Shown piece by piece: positions 12,901-24,300 of a stretch of 64,000 nt of DNA. Under the pieces are notes generated by a model. It worked only from the letters and a program-made list of their open reading frames with translations, was not told the origin of the DNA and made no database searches. Source of the stretch: Warburgia ugandensis (taxonomy: Eukaryota > Streptophyta > Magnoliopsida > Canellales > Canellaceae); contig CP141128.1 in NCBI GenBank assembly GCA_035236585.1, positions 24,457,618-24,521,617 of the forward strand. Direction: 5' to 3'. Numbering within the stretch: position 1 is the stretch's first letter; every line of letters starts with the position of its first letter. The position numbers were made by a program, and so were the translations under genes.

Positions 12901-15886
12901 GTAAAATAATAATCTTTTAACCTTTGAATGGATAGAGATACATACCATAAGATCTCCCATATGGTCACAATCCATTTGAATAGTTAGGACAATCATACTA
13001 TAGTCATCGATGTGTTAACATATGTATTAAGTTATGTACATTACTAAGAATGAGATCTTATACATGGTTGCTAGCAAAAGAAACTATGCTAAAATAAATG
13101 TTCTCCCCACATCTACGTAAACGAAAATCGTACGTACCATTTTTTGGCTCAAGTTGTGCAAGAAATGATGGCTTACTATAACAGCTCAAGTTTTTCCGAA
13201 CCATATTATTTATTTGAAGTTGAAAAAACAGCAAGAATTTGCTTCATTTTAGTCAAACAGAGTTAAAATTTATAATATAAAAGTAATTTTTAAAATTCAT
13301 CAATTTCCTTGCTGGTGTTATGATGAAACCTCCACATATATGTAAAATAATAATGTTTTAACCTACGATTGGATAGAGATACATACCATAAGATCTCCCA
13401 TGTAGTCACAATCCATTTGAATAGTTAGGACAATCATAGTATAGTCATCGATGTGTTAACATAAGTCTCATGTTACGTACGATACTTACAATGAAATCCT
13501 ATACAGGGATGCTAGCAAAAGAAACTATACTAAAATATAATTTCTCTCCACATCTACATCAAACCAAAACCGTAAGTACCATTTTATGGCTCAAGTTGTA
13601 CAAGAAATGATGCCTTAATGAAACATCTCAAGTTTTTCCAAACCTTTTTATTTATTTCAAGTGGAAAAAACAGTAGGAATTTCCATCATTCTAGAAAAAC
13701 GGAGTTCAAAGTGATAATATATAAGTAATATTTAAAATTCATCAAATTCTTTCGGGGAGTAATGATGAAACCTCCACGTATATGTAAAATAATAATCTTT
13801 TAACCCATGATTGGATAGAGATACATACCATAAGATCTCTCATACAGTGACAATCCATTTGAATGGTTAGGACAATCATACTATGGTCATCGATGTGTGA
13901 ACATAAGTCTTAAGTTAAGTGCATCACTCTAAATGAAATCCTATACGTGCATGCTAGCAAAAGAAATTATACTAAAATATATATTCTCCCCACATCTACA
14001 TCAAACCAAAATTGTTAATATCATTTTCTGGCTCAAGTTGTGCAAGAAATGATTCCTTAATGTAACATGTCATGTTTTCCCAAACCTTTTTATTTATTTT
14101 AAGTTGAAAAAACAGCAGAAATTTCTTTCATTCTATAAAAACAGTGTTCCAAGTGATAATATATAAGTAATTTTTAAAATTCATCAATTTCTTTCAGGGA
14201 GTTATGATGAAACCTCCACGTATATGTAAAATAATAATCTTTTAACCTATGATTGGATAGAGATACATACCATAAGATCTCCCATATAGTCACAATCCAT
14301 TTGAATAGTTAGGACAATCATACTATAGTCATCGATGTGTGAACATAAGTCTTAAGTTAAGTACATCACTCAAAATGAAATCCTATACGTGGAGGCTAGC
14401 AAAAGAAACTATACTGAAATATATGTTCTCTCCACATCTAGATCAAACCAAAACTGTTAGTATCATTTTTTGGCTCAAGTTGTGCAAGAAATGATTCCTT
14501 AATGTATCATCTCAAGTTTTCCCAAACGTTTTTTTTTATTTTAAGTTGAAAAAACAGCACAGGAATTTCCTTCATTCTAGAGAAATGGAGTTCAAAGTGA
14601 TAATATATATGTAATTTTTAAAATTCAACAATTTCTTCCGGGGAGTTATGATGAAACCTCCACATATATATAAAATAATAATCTTTTAATGTATGATTGG
14701 ATAGGGATACATACCATAAGATCTCCCATATAGTCACGATCCATTTGAATAGTTTGGACAATCATACCATAGTCATCGATGTGTCAACATAAGTCTTAAG
14801 TTAAGTACATCACTAAAAATGAAATCCTATACATGGATGCTAGCAAAAGAAACTATACTAAAATATATGTTCTCCCCACATCTACATCAAGCCAAAATCG
14901 TAAGTTTCATTTTCTAGCTCAAGTTGTGTAAGAAATGATGCCTTAATGTAACATCTCATGTTTTTTCCAACCTTTTGCTTTATTTCAAGTTGAAAAAACA
15001 GCTGGAATTTCCTTCATTCTACAAAAATAGAGTTCAAAGTTATACTGTATAAGTAATTTTTAAAGTTCATCAATTTCTTTTGGGGAGTTATGATGAAACC
15101 TCCACGTATATGTAAAATAATAATCTTTCAACCTATGATTGGATAGGGATACATACCATAAGATCTCCCATATAGTCACAATACATTTGAATAGTTAGGA
15201 CAATCATGCTATAGTCATCGATGTGTGAACATAAGTCTTAAGTTAAGTACATTAGTCAAAATGAAATCCCATACATGGATGCTAGCAAAAGAAACTATAC
15301 TAAAACATATGTTCTCCCCACATCTACATCAAACCAAAACCGTAAGTACCATTTTCTGGCTCAAGTTGTGCAAGAAATGATGCCTTAATGTAACATCTCA
15401 TGTTTTTCCAAACCTTTTTATTTATTTCAAGTTGAAAAAACAGTAGGAATTTCCACAATTCTAGAAAAACGGAGTTCAAAGTGATAATATATAAGTAATT
15501 TTTAAAATTCATCAATTTCTTTCGGGGAGTTATGATGAAACCTCCACGTATATGTAAAATAATAGTCTTTTAACCTATGATTGGATAGAGATACATACCA
15601 TAAGATCTCCCATATAGTCACAATCCATTTGAATAGTTAGGGCAATCATACTGTAGTCATCGATGTGTTAACATAATTATTAAGTTAAGTACATTATTGA
15701 AAATGAAATCCTATACATGGATGCTAGCTAAGGAAACTATACTAAAATATAGTTTCTCCTCATATCTACATCAAACCAATATCGTAAGTAGCATTTTTTG
15801 GCTCAAGTTGTGCAAGAAATGATGCCTGAATGTAACATCTCAAGTTTGACCAAACCTTTTTATTGATTTTTAGTTGAAAAAACAGC

Positions 15887-15891
15887 AGGAA
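15887..15891 (+). repeat. Target-site duplication AGGAA (left)
   Basis: Five bases ending the interrupted satellite monomer, immediately before the LTR start TGTAATAACCCC. They match 21296-21300 exactly, right after the LTR end TTGTCACA. A 5-bp duplication is the usual Ty3/gypsy size. Confidence 0.9.
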
Positions 15892-16517
15892 TGTAATAAC
15901 CCCAATTTTTGTAATTGATTGAGAAAATCAATAAAGTTTGAGTTTTAGATATTTCAGGCTGTGATATTACGGTTATTGTCACGACCCGAGTTTTTCTATG
16001 ATGCAATTTTGATAAAAAGGTGTGATCTCTTGTTTTATAAGTATGAGATGCATGAAAATCTTTTTTTTTTTTGGAAAACAATCTTTCATAAAAACCCCGA
16101 GTGTCAAAACACATTCTCCAATAATTTAGCCATGGCAAAGTTTAAATCAATATTATTCCCAAGAAAGTGTTAGTCACAGCTCCAGCTATTAGAGAGTAAC
16201 TACAATCAATTAACATTGAAAGATAAGATAGGGGTTTACTTACTTGTACTTAGTCTGTGTCTCCTAGTACAAACGTTTCTTGCCCTTAAGTATTTATTTT
16301 GTATCTGAAAAATGTTGAGGATTAGGTGAGTATATACTATACTCAGTAGGAGCCTATCACTACTAGTTTTATAAATGCATGAGATGTTTTAAAATCATAT
16401 GCTCATTTAAAACATGTGTATGTTTGAATACTCGAGTTCAATATCAGTATAAGAATCCATGATCAAACTGAAATACTAATGACTTAAAAGATCACATAAT
16501 CCAAAATTGAAAGTATC

Positions 16518-16531
16518 ATATATATATATAT
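16518..16531. repeat. (TA)n microsatellite in LTR A
   Basis: A run of seven AT units within the minus-strand family-A LTR. A longer run occupies the matching place in the 5' LTR at 43424-43439, while the 3' LTR copy has lost this region. Confidence 0.8.
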
Positions 16532-17376
16532 GATAACATCATGATATGCAATAGATGCTTCATGGAGTCTAACTCATGGATCTCTAGTATGGTATGGTCG
16601 ACCAACCTCATATCATGCCATATGCAATGCACATAAATCATCAAACCATAGGGTCCACTATGCCCACGACCTCCTCGCCGTGTGCTCTCCGGGTACCTGA
16701 GGACACTCGGTCATAGCCTCCACGGGGCCTATGACACGTCGACCTAATGCCGTGACACCAGTGGTCGCCCCCTGTACCACATGCAGTCGACGTAGGGACT
16801 TGCCTCTTTTTGGGCGTGGTACCCATCCACCTAATAGTGGTAGAGGCCTGGTGGCCAACCCAGACCCCTCGGGATAGCACCCATGGGCTTACTTGCCCAA
16901 ATCACATAAGATTAAATAACCCAAAACCTCTTGTTAAAACTTGTCCTCTTTGGGTCCCTCACAACTGCCTGGCCCTCGGCACTCTAGCGTCTTTTGGCAA
17001 CCCTCAAGGACATGCAATCTTTGCAAGTACTTAAATCATGCAATGTATGCACTTGTTTGCAACACCTATTGGATCGTCCTGCTCGTTAGGGACCCAGGTC
17101 GTCCTCAGGTCACCCTAGTTCGACCTTGTCAAACCAGTGCAGCCTTGGGGACGTCCCAGGGTCCTTGGTGGCTCCCTAGAGGCCTATTCCCCATGGATTT
17201 TCATGCAAAAATCTAGGGAAACTGAGACTAGGACTATGGGTGAGATGGGTTTGGGGAGTTTTTGGGTGTACCTGCTTCGTGGCTGGTTTTCTGTCCATTT
17301 TTTCTCCTCTAGGTTACTGCTCCAGGATGGGTTTTCTCTAACGTTTTGGGCTGCCATTAGAGGCACCCAAGAGCTC

Positions 17377-17384
17377 TATTTATA
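17377..17384 (-). promoter_or_regulatory. Putative LTR-A TATA box (minus strand)
   Basis: TATAAATA on the minus strand, centred in the palindrome AGCTCTATAAATAGAGCTC, which is conserved in all three family-A LTRs here. It is the likely core promoter of the LTR by position and sequence. No transcript start is shown. Confidence 0.6.
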
Positions 17385-17810
17385 GAGCTAAGAAAGGGTT
17401 TTGGAGGGGGCTCTCACCGCCTTTGAATGGCGGTGGAGAAACCTCCAGAATGGTGGTGATTTCTCCTCCAATCACCGCCGTTCTAGAACCCTCTAGAGGT
17501 TGAAGATGAAGGGGTGCCCGTATCAAAATGGGCCCTTGTGTTTTTCAAGTTAAATCATTTTTGTAAAATTTACAGTTTTGCCCCTGAACTTCAAAGGGCC
17601 ATATCTTGCTCATTTTAACTCCATTTTGGGTGATTTTGGTCTCGTTGGATTCCTTTTTCCGAGATGCATCTAATGGAACCACTTTTAGGACCAAATTTCT
17701 GAGTTCGGTCAAGGTGAATGGTGAAATGACTAAAATGCCCTTTTCTTTAAAAACTGAACTTTTCATTGCTAAACTTGGAATGTCAATATTACAAAATTGG
17801 AGTCATTACA

Positions 17811-17823
17811 TTCTTACCCCCTT
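17811..17823 (-). other. Polypurine tract of nested family-A element
   Basis: On the minus strand AAGGGGGTAAGAA lies directly upstream of the LTR start TGTAATGACT. The same tract precedes the 3' LTR of the full element at 52992-53004. Its role is priming of plus-strand DNA synthesis in LTR retrotransposons. Confidence 0.8.
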
Positions 17824-17859
17824 AGGGGAATTTTGCCCCCAAAATTCTACTATATACAG

Positions 17860-18539
17860 TCAAAAGATCTCGGGGTACTTTTCTCGCATTTCTGACTCCG
17901 GTTCCCAAGTCTCTTCTTCCATGTGCGCATTTCTCAACAAAACTTTGACTAAGGGTATGTCCTTGTTCTGCAGCTTCTTATTCTTACGATCCCAAATCTC
18001 AACTGGTCTTGTCTCTAGTTTGAGATCCTCCGTCAACTCTATTGGTACCTGGTCGATGACATGAGCGGGGTCAGGCACGTACCTCCTTAGCATAGATACA
18101 TGGAATACGTTATGCACTTCGGATAGCTGAGGGGGTAGTGCGATCCTGGGGGCCACTTTTCCCACTTTCTCCAGGATTTCAAAAGGTCCTATGTAACGCG
18201 GGCTAAGCTTGCCTTTGATACCGAACCGTATAACTCCTTTTGGCAGCTTTGAGCTGTGAGGAGGTGGCTTCTTATGAGTTTGACCTTCTCGGCACATTGC
18301 TCTACTAGCTCGGACTGGAGCACCCTGGACTCTCCAACTTCACCCCAACTGGTGGGTGATCGACAGGGTCTCCCATAGAGCGCCTCATATGGAGCCATGC
18401 CAATGCTTGACTGAAAGCTATTGTTGTACACAAACTCGACTAGTGGTAGGTTTTCATCCCAGCTCTGCTTCCAATCAAGGGCACAAGTTCGCAACATATC
18501 TTCGACTATTTGGATTGTGCGCTCTGACCATCCATCGGT
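17860..18539 (-). pseudogene. Integrase C-terminal part and chromodomain, family A (broken)
   Basis: Minus-strand remnant of the end of pol. It encodes the post-catalytic integrase region (MAPYEALYGRPCRSP motif), the GKLSPRYIGPFEILEKVG segment, and a C-terminal chromodomain-like end finishing in EETWEPESEMREKYPEIF. Compared with the plus-strand copy at 52.3-52.95 kb, about 75-80 bp are missing near 18255 (the region after the QSCQK residues). This shifts the frame, so the piece reads as two overlapping frames (18189-18497 and 17860-18297). The catalytic Glu (in a DGWSERT context) is still present just before this segment. The chromodomain is thought to direct integration to particular heterochromatin marks. 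It cannot make a functional protein. Confidence 0.85.
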
Positions 18540-19859
18540 CTATGGATGGAAGGCTATGCTATAGTTTAAGGAAGATCCTAAGGATTTTTGGACAGACTTC
18601 CAGAGTTGCGAAGTGAAGCGGCTATCCCTATCTGAAGTGATACTAAGGGGTATACCATGTAGACTTACTATCTCTTTGATGTATAGCTGAGATAGGCTGT
18701 CAATGGATTGGGTATGACGTATAGGAAGGAAATGGGCTGTCTTAGTTAATCTATCAACAATTACCCAGATCATGTCATGACCCTTAGAGGTCTTGGGTAG
18801 CCCTACGATGAAGTCCATTGTGGTATGGTCCCATTTCCATTCTGGTAACTCAAGGGGTTGTAACAATCCCGCAGGTCTTTGATGTTCAGCCTTTACTTGT
18901 TGACATGTTAAACACTTTGCCACAAAGTCCCCTATGTCTCTTTTCATACCATCCCACCAATATTGTTTCTTTAAGTCTTGATACATCTTAGTCCCTCCTG
19001 GGTGTATTGTACACTTGGACCGATGAGCCTCTTTTAAGATTTCTTGTCTTAACTCTTCATTAGCCGGTACCACTAATCTTCCTTGCATGTAAACGCTACC
19101 ATCTTCCCTTTTTGTAAATCCTGGTTTTCCTATGAAAGCTTGTATATCTGGGTCTCCTTTCTGTTCTTGCTTAACTTTTTGATTAACATCCGACTTTATT
19201 GTTAGGCCTGCCACGATGATCTTGTGCTTACTTATGTCTGGTTTCCATGTGATTACTTCTTGTAGTAGCTTCCATCTCTTAGTTAATAAACTTGCACACA
19301 TCCCTTGGGTTTTTCTGCTTAATGCATCAACTACCACATTAGCTTTTCCAGGGTGATAATGAATGGAGAAGTCATAGTTTTTTAAGTATTCCATCCATCT
19401 TCTTTGTCGCATGTTTAAGTCTTGTTGGGAAAAGATATATTTAAGACTCTTGTGATCTGTAAAAACTTCAAACTTTTCCCCATATAAATAATGTCTCCAT
19501 ATTTGCAAGGCAAAGACTATGGCTGCTAATTCCAAGTCATGGGTTGAGTAATTGTCTTCATGCTTCTTGAGTTGTCGAGAAGCATAAGCGATTACCTTCC
19601 CATGTTGCATAAGTACGCAGCCTAGCCCTTGTTGCAAGGCATCGCTGTATATCTCAAATCCGCCACTTCCTAAAGGTAAGGTAAGGATAGGTGTGGTAGT
19701 CAACCTTCCTTTTAGTTCTTGGAAGCTTTCCTCACATTTATCAGTCCATTCAAATCTTGTGTCTTTCCTGGTCAGCTTAGTTAGAGGTATAGCAATTTGT
19801 GAAAAACCTTCGATGAATCTCCTGTAATATCCGGCAAGTCTAAAGATCATTCTAATCAT
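18540..19859 (-). pseudogene. RNase H and integrase catalytic part of family-A pol (5'-truncated)
   Basis: A 439-codon open stretch starting inside the end of reverse transcriptase ([16 protein letters not shown], residues ~8-23). RNase H follows (~50-185: the [18 protein letters not shown] and TDHKSLKY motifs, ending in ANVVVDALSR), then the integrase zinc-binding H2C2 domain (~285-325, CLTCQQVK) and the integrase core (MDFIVGLP to SDRDSRFTS). It ends at a stop after AFHP, where the plus-strand copy has Gln, probably a CAG to TAG change. Gag, protease and most of RT are absent: homology breaks near 19860 where family-B LTR resumes. The closest relative is the other family-A element here. Lineage is probably Tekay/Del-type chromovirus, judged from motif style, not from a tree. 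Confidence 0.88.
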
Positions 19860-20859
19860 CAGATCTAGTGATCAATAGGATTGTTCATAATTAATATATT
19901 GACAATATGTATGGATGTACATATTACATACATCAGTCAGGATCATGGAAGATTGGGGAAAAGAGATCAATCATTAAAAGTAGGAGGATTTGATGAATGC
20001 ATTTACATGAGATATACATGATTGTACTCATGATCTTATGTTGACAAGAGTAATGATAATACTTGTACTATCTCTTGAAAACCTTACAATCCAACCAAAC
20101 ACATATAAGATGGTTAAGGACTAAACTATAAGTGAATAGGGAACTAGAAAATATTTTAGCCCTAAGTAAACAGACATATGGTCTGGTATATATGAAATCT
20201 ATTTTATATACAAGCTTGGAGGCTTGTGAGTTTGTTTTAATAGGCATAAGCCTAGGGGAATGCTATTGCTAGAGGAGTTATGAGGGTTTGGCCACCCGCT
20301 CCTTGAAATTTGATGATATGATGATACCTTGCCCAATGAGAGGCTAAAAGTCGGGTGGTGGCAATTATGGGAAGGCCACCACTATGAAAGTCTTACCCCC
20401 CCATACGGGTAGTGACATAATATTTTCTACCATGGCATCAGTGGTGAACAGGGTAGTTATCCGAGCGCGCTAGTACGGATCAGACAGCAGCATAGCAACC
20501 TTTTTAATTATTTGGCACTATGATGCATATGAGAATAGGCATAGTGAAATTCCTTATGTTATAGCACAATGAAATGCTAGGTAATTGTATATTACCAATA
20601 TTTCCCAAGAAGGAAAATTCCCAGTATAAGATTAGCTGTAATACTCAATTCTCAAAATGAAGAGAATTGATCAGCTTAGTTGGGAATGATATTTGACTAC
20701 TTTCACAAACTTAACTAGTTTACCCATGAAGGGTATGTATGTATATAGATATAGATAGCTTACAAAGTAAAGAATATGTTTAAGGATAATGAGATTATGA
20801 AGTATTGGAATTACATTGTCAATGTTATGTTTCTTGAATCCCCCACCAAGCATTGCTTG

Positions 20860-20890
20860 CTGAGATATTGTAATTGTTGCAATATCTCAG
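20860..20890 (+). other. Conserved stem-loop in family-B LTR
   Basis: CTGAGATATTG pairs perfectly with CAATATCTCAG across a 9-nt loop. The same hairpin, with longer stems, occurs at 41003-41040 and 48023-48062, about 400 bp before the LTR end in each copy. Confidence 0.7.
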
Positions 20891-21090
20891 ATACAGGGAA
20901 GGAGAGTTAGGAGCTGAAGACTATAAAAGACGTGAAAAGAATAATCTTCAAGGTATACCCTTGAAGACATGTATTTTTCTTTGTTGAGAGTTTTATTGTA
21001 TGGTGAGCTTGAGTTTTGGATTATGTAATTTGGACAAGTATTGTACTAGATTTGATTGTACTGTGAACCACTGAATGGATCCTGGAGTTT

Positions 21091-21096
21091 AATAAA
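21091..21096 (+). terminator. Possible polyadenylation signal, LTR B
   Basis: AATAAA about 200 bp before the LTR end, conserved in place in the other B LTRs (41240 and 48245). It would be the LTR polyadenylation signal if the element was ever transcribed. Inference from position only. Confidence 0.45.
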
Positions 21097-21295
21097 AGTA
21101 TATTCCTTCAAAGGAATTTTATTTTGTACACAAATTGTACTTATATTATGTATGAAGTGGTTACTTGGGTATTCAAAACAAGTTCTAAAGAAAAGAATTT
21201 CCACTGCTTTGTTTTGTGAAAAAATTTTACACTCTTAAGGGCCTTGCCTTTCAAAATACTTTACAAATCATATTTCCAAAACCCGGGTTGTCACA

Positions 21296-21300
21296 AGGAA
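21296..21300 (+). repeat. Target-site duplication AGGAA (right)
   Basis: Exact match to 15887-15891, and the point where the interrupted satellite monomer resumes in phase. Confidence 0.9.
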
Positions 21301-24300
21301 TTTCCTTCATTCTAGAAGAACAGTGTTCAAGGTGATAATATATCAGTAATTTTTAAAATTCATCACTTTCTTAGGGGGTGTTATGGCGAAACCTCCACAT
21401 ATATGTAAAATAATAATCTTTTAACCTATGTTGGATAGAGATACATACCATAAGATCTCCCATATAGTCACAATCCATTTGAATAGTTAGGATAATCATA
21501 CTATAGTCATCGATGTGTAAACATAAGTCTTAAGTTAAGTACATTACTCAAAATGAAATCCTATACATGGATGCTAGCAAAAGAAACTATACTAAAATAT
21601 ACATTCTCCCCACATCCACATCAAACCAAAACTGTAAGTACCATTTTCTGGCTCAAGTTGTGCAAGAAATGATGCCTTAATGTAACATCTCAAGTTTTTC
21701 CAAACCTTTCGCTTTATTTTAAGTTGAAAAAATAGGTGGAATTTGCTTCCTTTTAGAAAAACAGAGTTCAAAGTGATAATATATAAGTAATTTTTAAAAT
21801 TCATTAGTTTCTTTCAAGGAGATGTGGAGAAACCTCCACATTTATGTAAAATAATAATCTTTTAACCTATGATTGGATAGAGATACATACCATAAGATCT
21901 CCCATATAGTCACAATCCATTTAAAAAGTTAGCACAATCATACTATAGGTAGTGATGTGTTAACATAAGTCTTAAGTTAAGCACATTACTCAGAATGAAA
22001 TCCTATACATGGTTGCCATCGAAGGAAACTATACAAAAATATATGTTCTCCCCACATCCACATCAAACCAATACCGTAAGTACCAGTTTCTGGATCAAGT
22101 TGTGCAAGAAATGATGCCTTAATGTAACCTCTCCAATTTCTCCAAACCCTTTTATTTATTTTAAATTGAAAAAACAGCATGAATTTCCTTCATTCTAGAA
22201 AAACAGAGTTCAAAGTGAGAATCTATAAGTAATTTTTAAAATTCATCAATTTCTTTGGGGGTGTTATGGTGAAACCACCACATATATGTTAAATAATAAT
22301 ATTTTAACCTATGATTAGATAGAGATACATACCATAAGATCTCCCATAGAGTGACAATCCATTTAAAAGGCTAAGCCAATCATACTACAGGCAGCGATGT
22401 GTTAACATAAGTCTGAAGTTAAGCACATTACTCAGAATGAAATCCTATACATGGTTGCTAGCAAAAGAAACTATACTAAAATATACATTCTCCCCACATC
22501 CACATCAAACCAATAAACTAAGTGCCATTTTCTGGCTCAAGTTGTGTAAGAAATGATGCCTTAATGTAACATCTCAGGTTTTTCCAAACCTTTTGCTTTA
22601 TATTTAACTTGAAAAAACAGGACGAATTTCCTTCATTCTAGAAAAACAGACTACAAAGTGATAATATATAAGTAATTTTTAAAATTCATCAGTTTCTTTC
22701 AGGGAGTTGTGGTGAAACCTCCACATTTATGTTAAATAATAATCTTTTAACCTATGATTGGATAGAGATACATACCATAAGATCTCCCATATAGTCACAA
22801 TCCATTTGAAATGTTAGGACAATCATACTATTGCCAGCGATGTGTTAACATAAGTCTTAAGTTAAGCACATTACTCAGAATGAAATCCTATACATGGTTG
22901 CTAGCAAAAGAAACTATGCTAAAATATATGTTCACCCCATATCCACATCAAAACAAGACCTTAAGTACCATTTTCTGCCTCAAGTTGTGCATGAAATGAT
23001 GCCTTAATGTAACATCTCAAGTTTTTCCAAACCTTTTGCTTTAGTTTAAGTTGAAAAAATAGGATGAATTTCCTTCATTCTACAAAAACAGAGTTCAAAG
23101 TGATAATATATAAGTAATTTTTAAAATTCATCAGTTTCCTTCAAGGAGTTGTGGTGAACCTCTACATTTATGTAAAATAATAATCTTTCAACCTACGATT
23201 GGATAGAGATACATACCATAAGAGTCCCATATAGTCGCAATCCATTTGAAATGTTAGGACAATCATACTATAGCCAGCGATGTGTTAAAATAAGTCTTAA
23301 GTTAAGCACATTGCTCAGAATGAAATGCTATACATGGTTGCTACAATAGAAACTATGCTAAAATATATGTTCTCCCCACATCCACATCAAACCAATACCA
23401 TAAGTACCAGTTACTGGACCGAGTTGTGCAAGAAATGATGCCTTAATATAACATCTCAACTTTTTCCAAACCCTTTTGTTTATTTTAAATTGAAAAAACA
23501 GCAGGAATTTCCTTCATTCTAGAAAAACAGAGTTTAGAGTGATAACATATAAGTAATTTTTAAAATTCATCAATTTCTTTCGGCGAGTTATGATGAAACC
23601 TCTACATTTATGTAAAAAAATAATCTTTTAACCTATGATTGGATAGAGATAGATACCATAAGATCTCCCATATAGTCACAATCCATTTGAATAGTTAGGA
23701 TAATCATACTATAGCCAGCGATGTGTTAACATAAGTCTTAAGTTAAGCACATCCCTCAGAATGAAATCCTATACATGGTTGCTAGCAAAAGAAACTATAC
23801 TAAAATATATGTTCTCCCCACATCCACATCAAAACAATACCGTAAGTACCATTTTCTGGCTCAAGTTGTGCAAGAAATGATGCCTTAATGTAACATCTCA
23901 AGTCTTTCCAAACCTTTTTATTTATTTTAAGTTGAAAAAACAACAGGAATTTCCTTCGTTCTAGAAAAACAGAGTTAAAAGTGATAATATAAAAATAATT
24001 TTTAAAATTCATCAATTTCTTTCGGGGAGTTATGGCGAAACCTCCACACATATGTAAAATAATAATCTTTTAACCTATGATTGGATAGAGATACATATCA
24101 TAAGATCTCCCATATAGTCATAATCAATTTGAAATGTTAGGACAATCGTACTATAGCCGGCGATGTGTTAACATAAGTCTTAAGTTAAGCACATTACTCA
24201 GAATGAAATCCTATACATGGTTGCTATCGAAAGAAACTATACAAAAATATATGTTCTCCCCTCATCCACATCAAACCAATACCGTAAGTACCAGTTTCTA

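Larger units (their letters stand above)
1191..15891 (+). repeat. Satellite array, block 1 (~441 bp monomers)
   Basis: Roughly 33 head-to-tail monomers. Recurring landmarks are CAATCCATTTGAATAGTTAG, then GTGTTAACATAAGTCTTAAG, TGCTAGCAAAAGAAACTATA, TATGTTCTCCCCACATC, TTTAAAATTCATCAATTTCT and ATAGAGATACATACCATAAG. The phase marker GTTAGGACAATCATAC recurs about every 440-443 bp, with shorter 423-424 bp units caused by a 17-18 bp deletion. Monomers differ by scattered substitutions. The block ends at 15891 where a retroelement begins, and the interrupted monomer resumes at 21296. Open frames of 60-72 codons recur on both strands because the sequence recurs; there is no ribosome-binding, splice or codon-bias support for them as genes. 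Confidence 0.95.
15977..17810 (-). mobile_element. 3' LTR of nested family-A chromovirus (minus strand)
   Basis: Read on the minus strand it starts TGTAATGACTCC at 17810 and ends ACTCGGGTCGTGACA at 15977, about 1.83 kb. It aligns with the two LTRs of the full element at 41485 and 53005, sharing the palindromic TATA region, the GC-rich block with ACCGCC motifs, and a (TA)n tract. It is shorter than the 2.5 kb 5' LTR of the full copy because segments are missing. The matching 5' LTR is not in the window. Open frames within it (for example 16641-16880) lie inside non-coding LTR and are not called as genes. Confidence 0.88.
15892..21295 (+). mobile_element. Family-B LTR (solo, internally deleted) with nested family-A fragment
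   Basis: The element starts TGTAATAACCCC at 15892 and ends GGGTTGTCACA at 21295, flanked by AGGAA. The first ~85 bp (15892-15976) match the start of the B LTR at 44026, and about 19870-21295 match its last ~1.5 kb (compare 39.85-41.446 kb). The LTR middle is missing and replaced by 15977-19860, a minus-strand family-A retrotransposon fragment. One event or a series of events must have inserted A into B and then deleted the inner part of both. No B coding region is present, so before the nesting it was probably a solo LTR. Confidence 0.85.

Noticed and set aside
15860..17216. Open frames in the family-A LTR (e.g. 15860-16138, 16641-16880, 16941-17216)
   Set aside because: They lie wholly or mostly within LTR sequence, overlap on opposite strands, are not kept open in the other LTR copies and have no recognisable domain.
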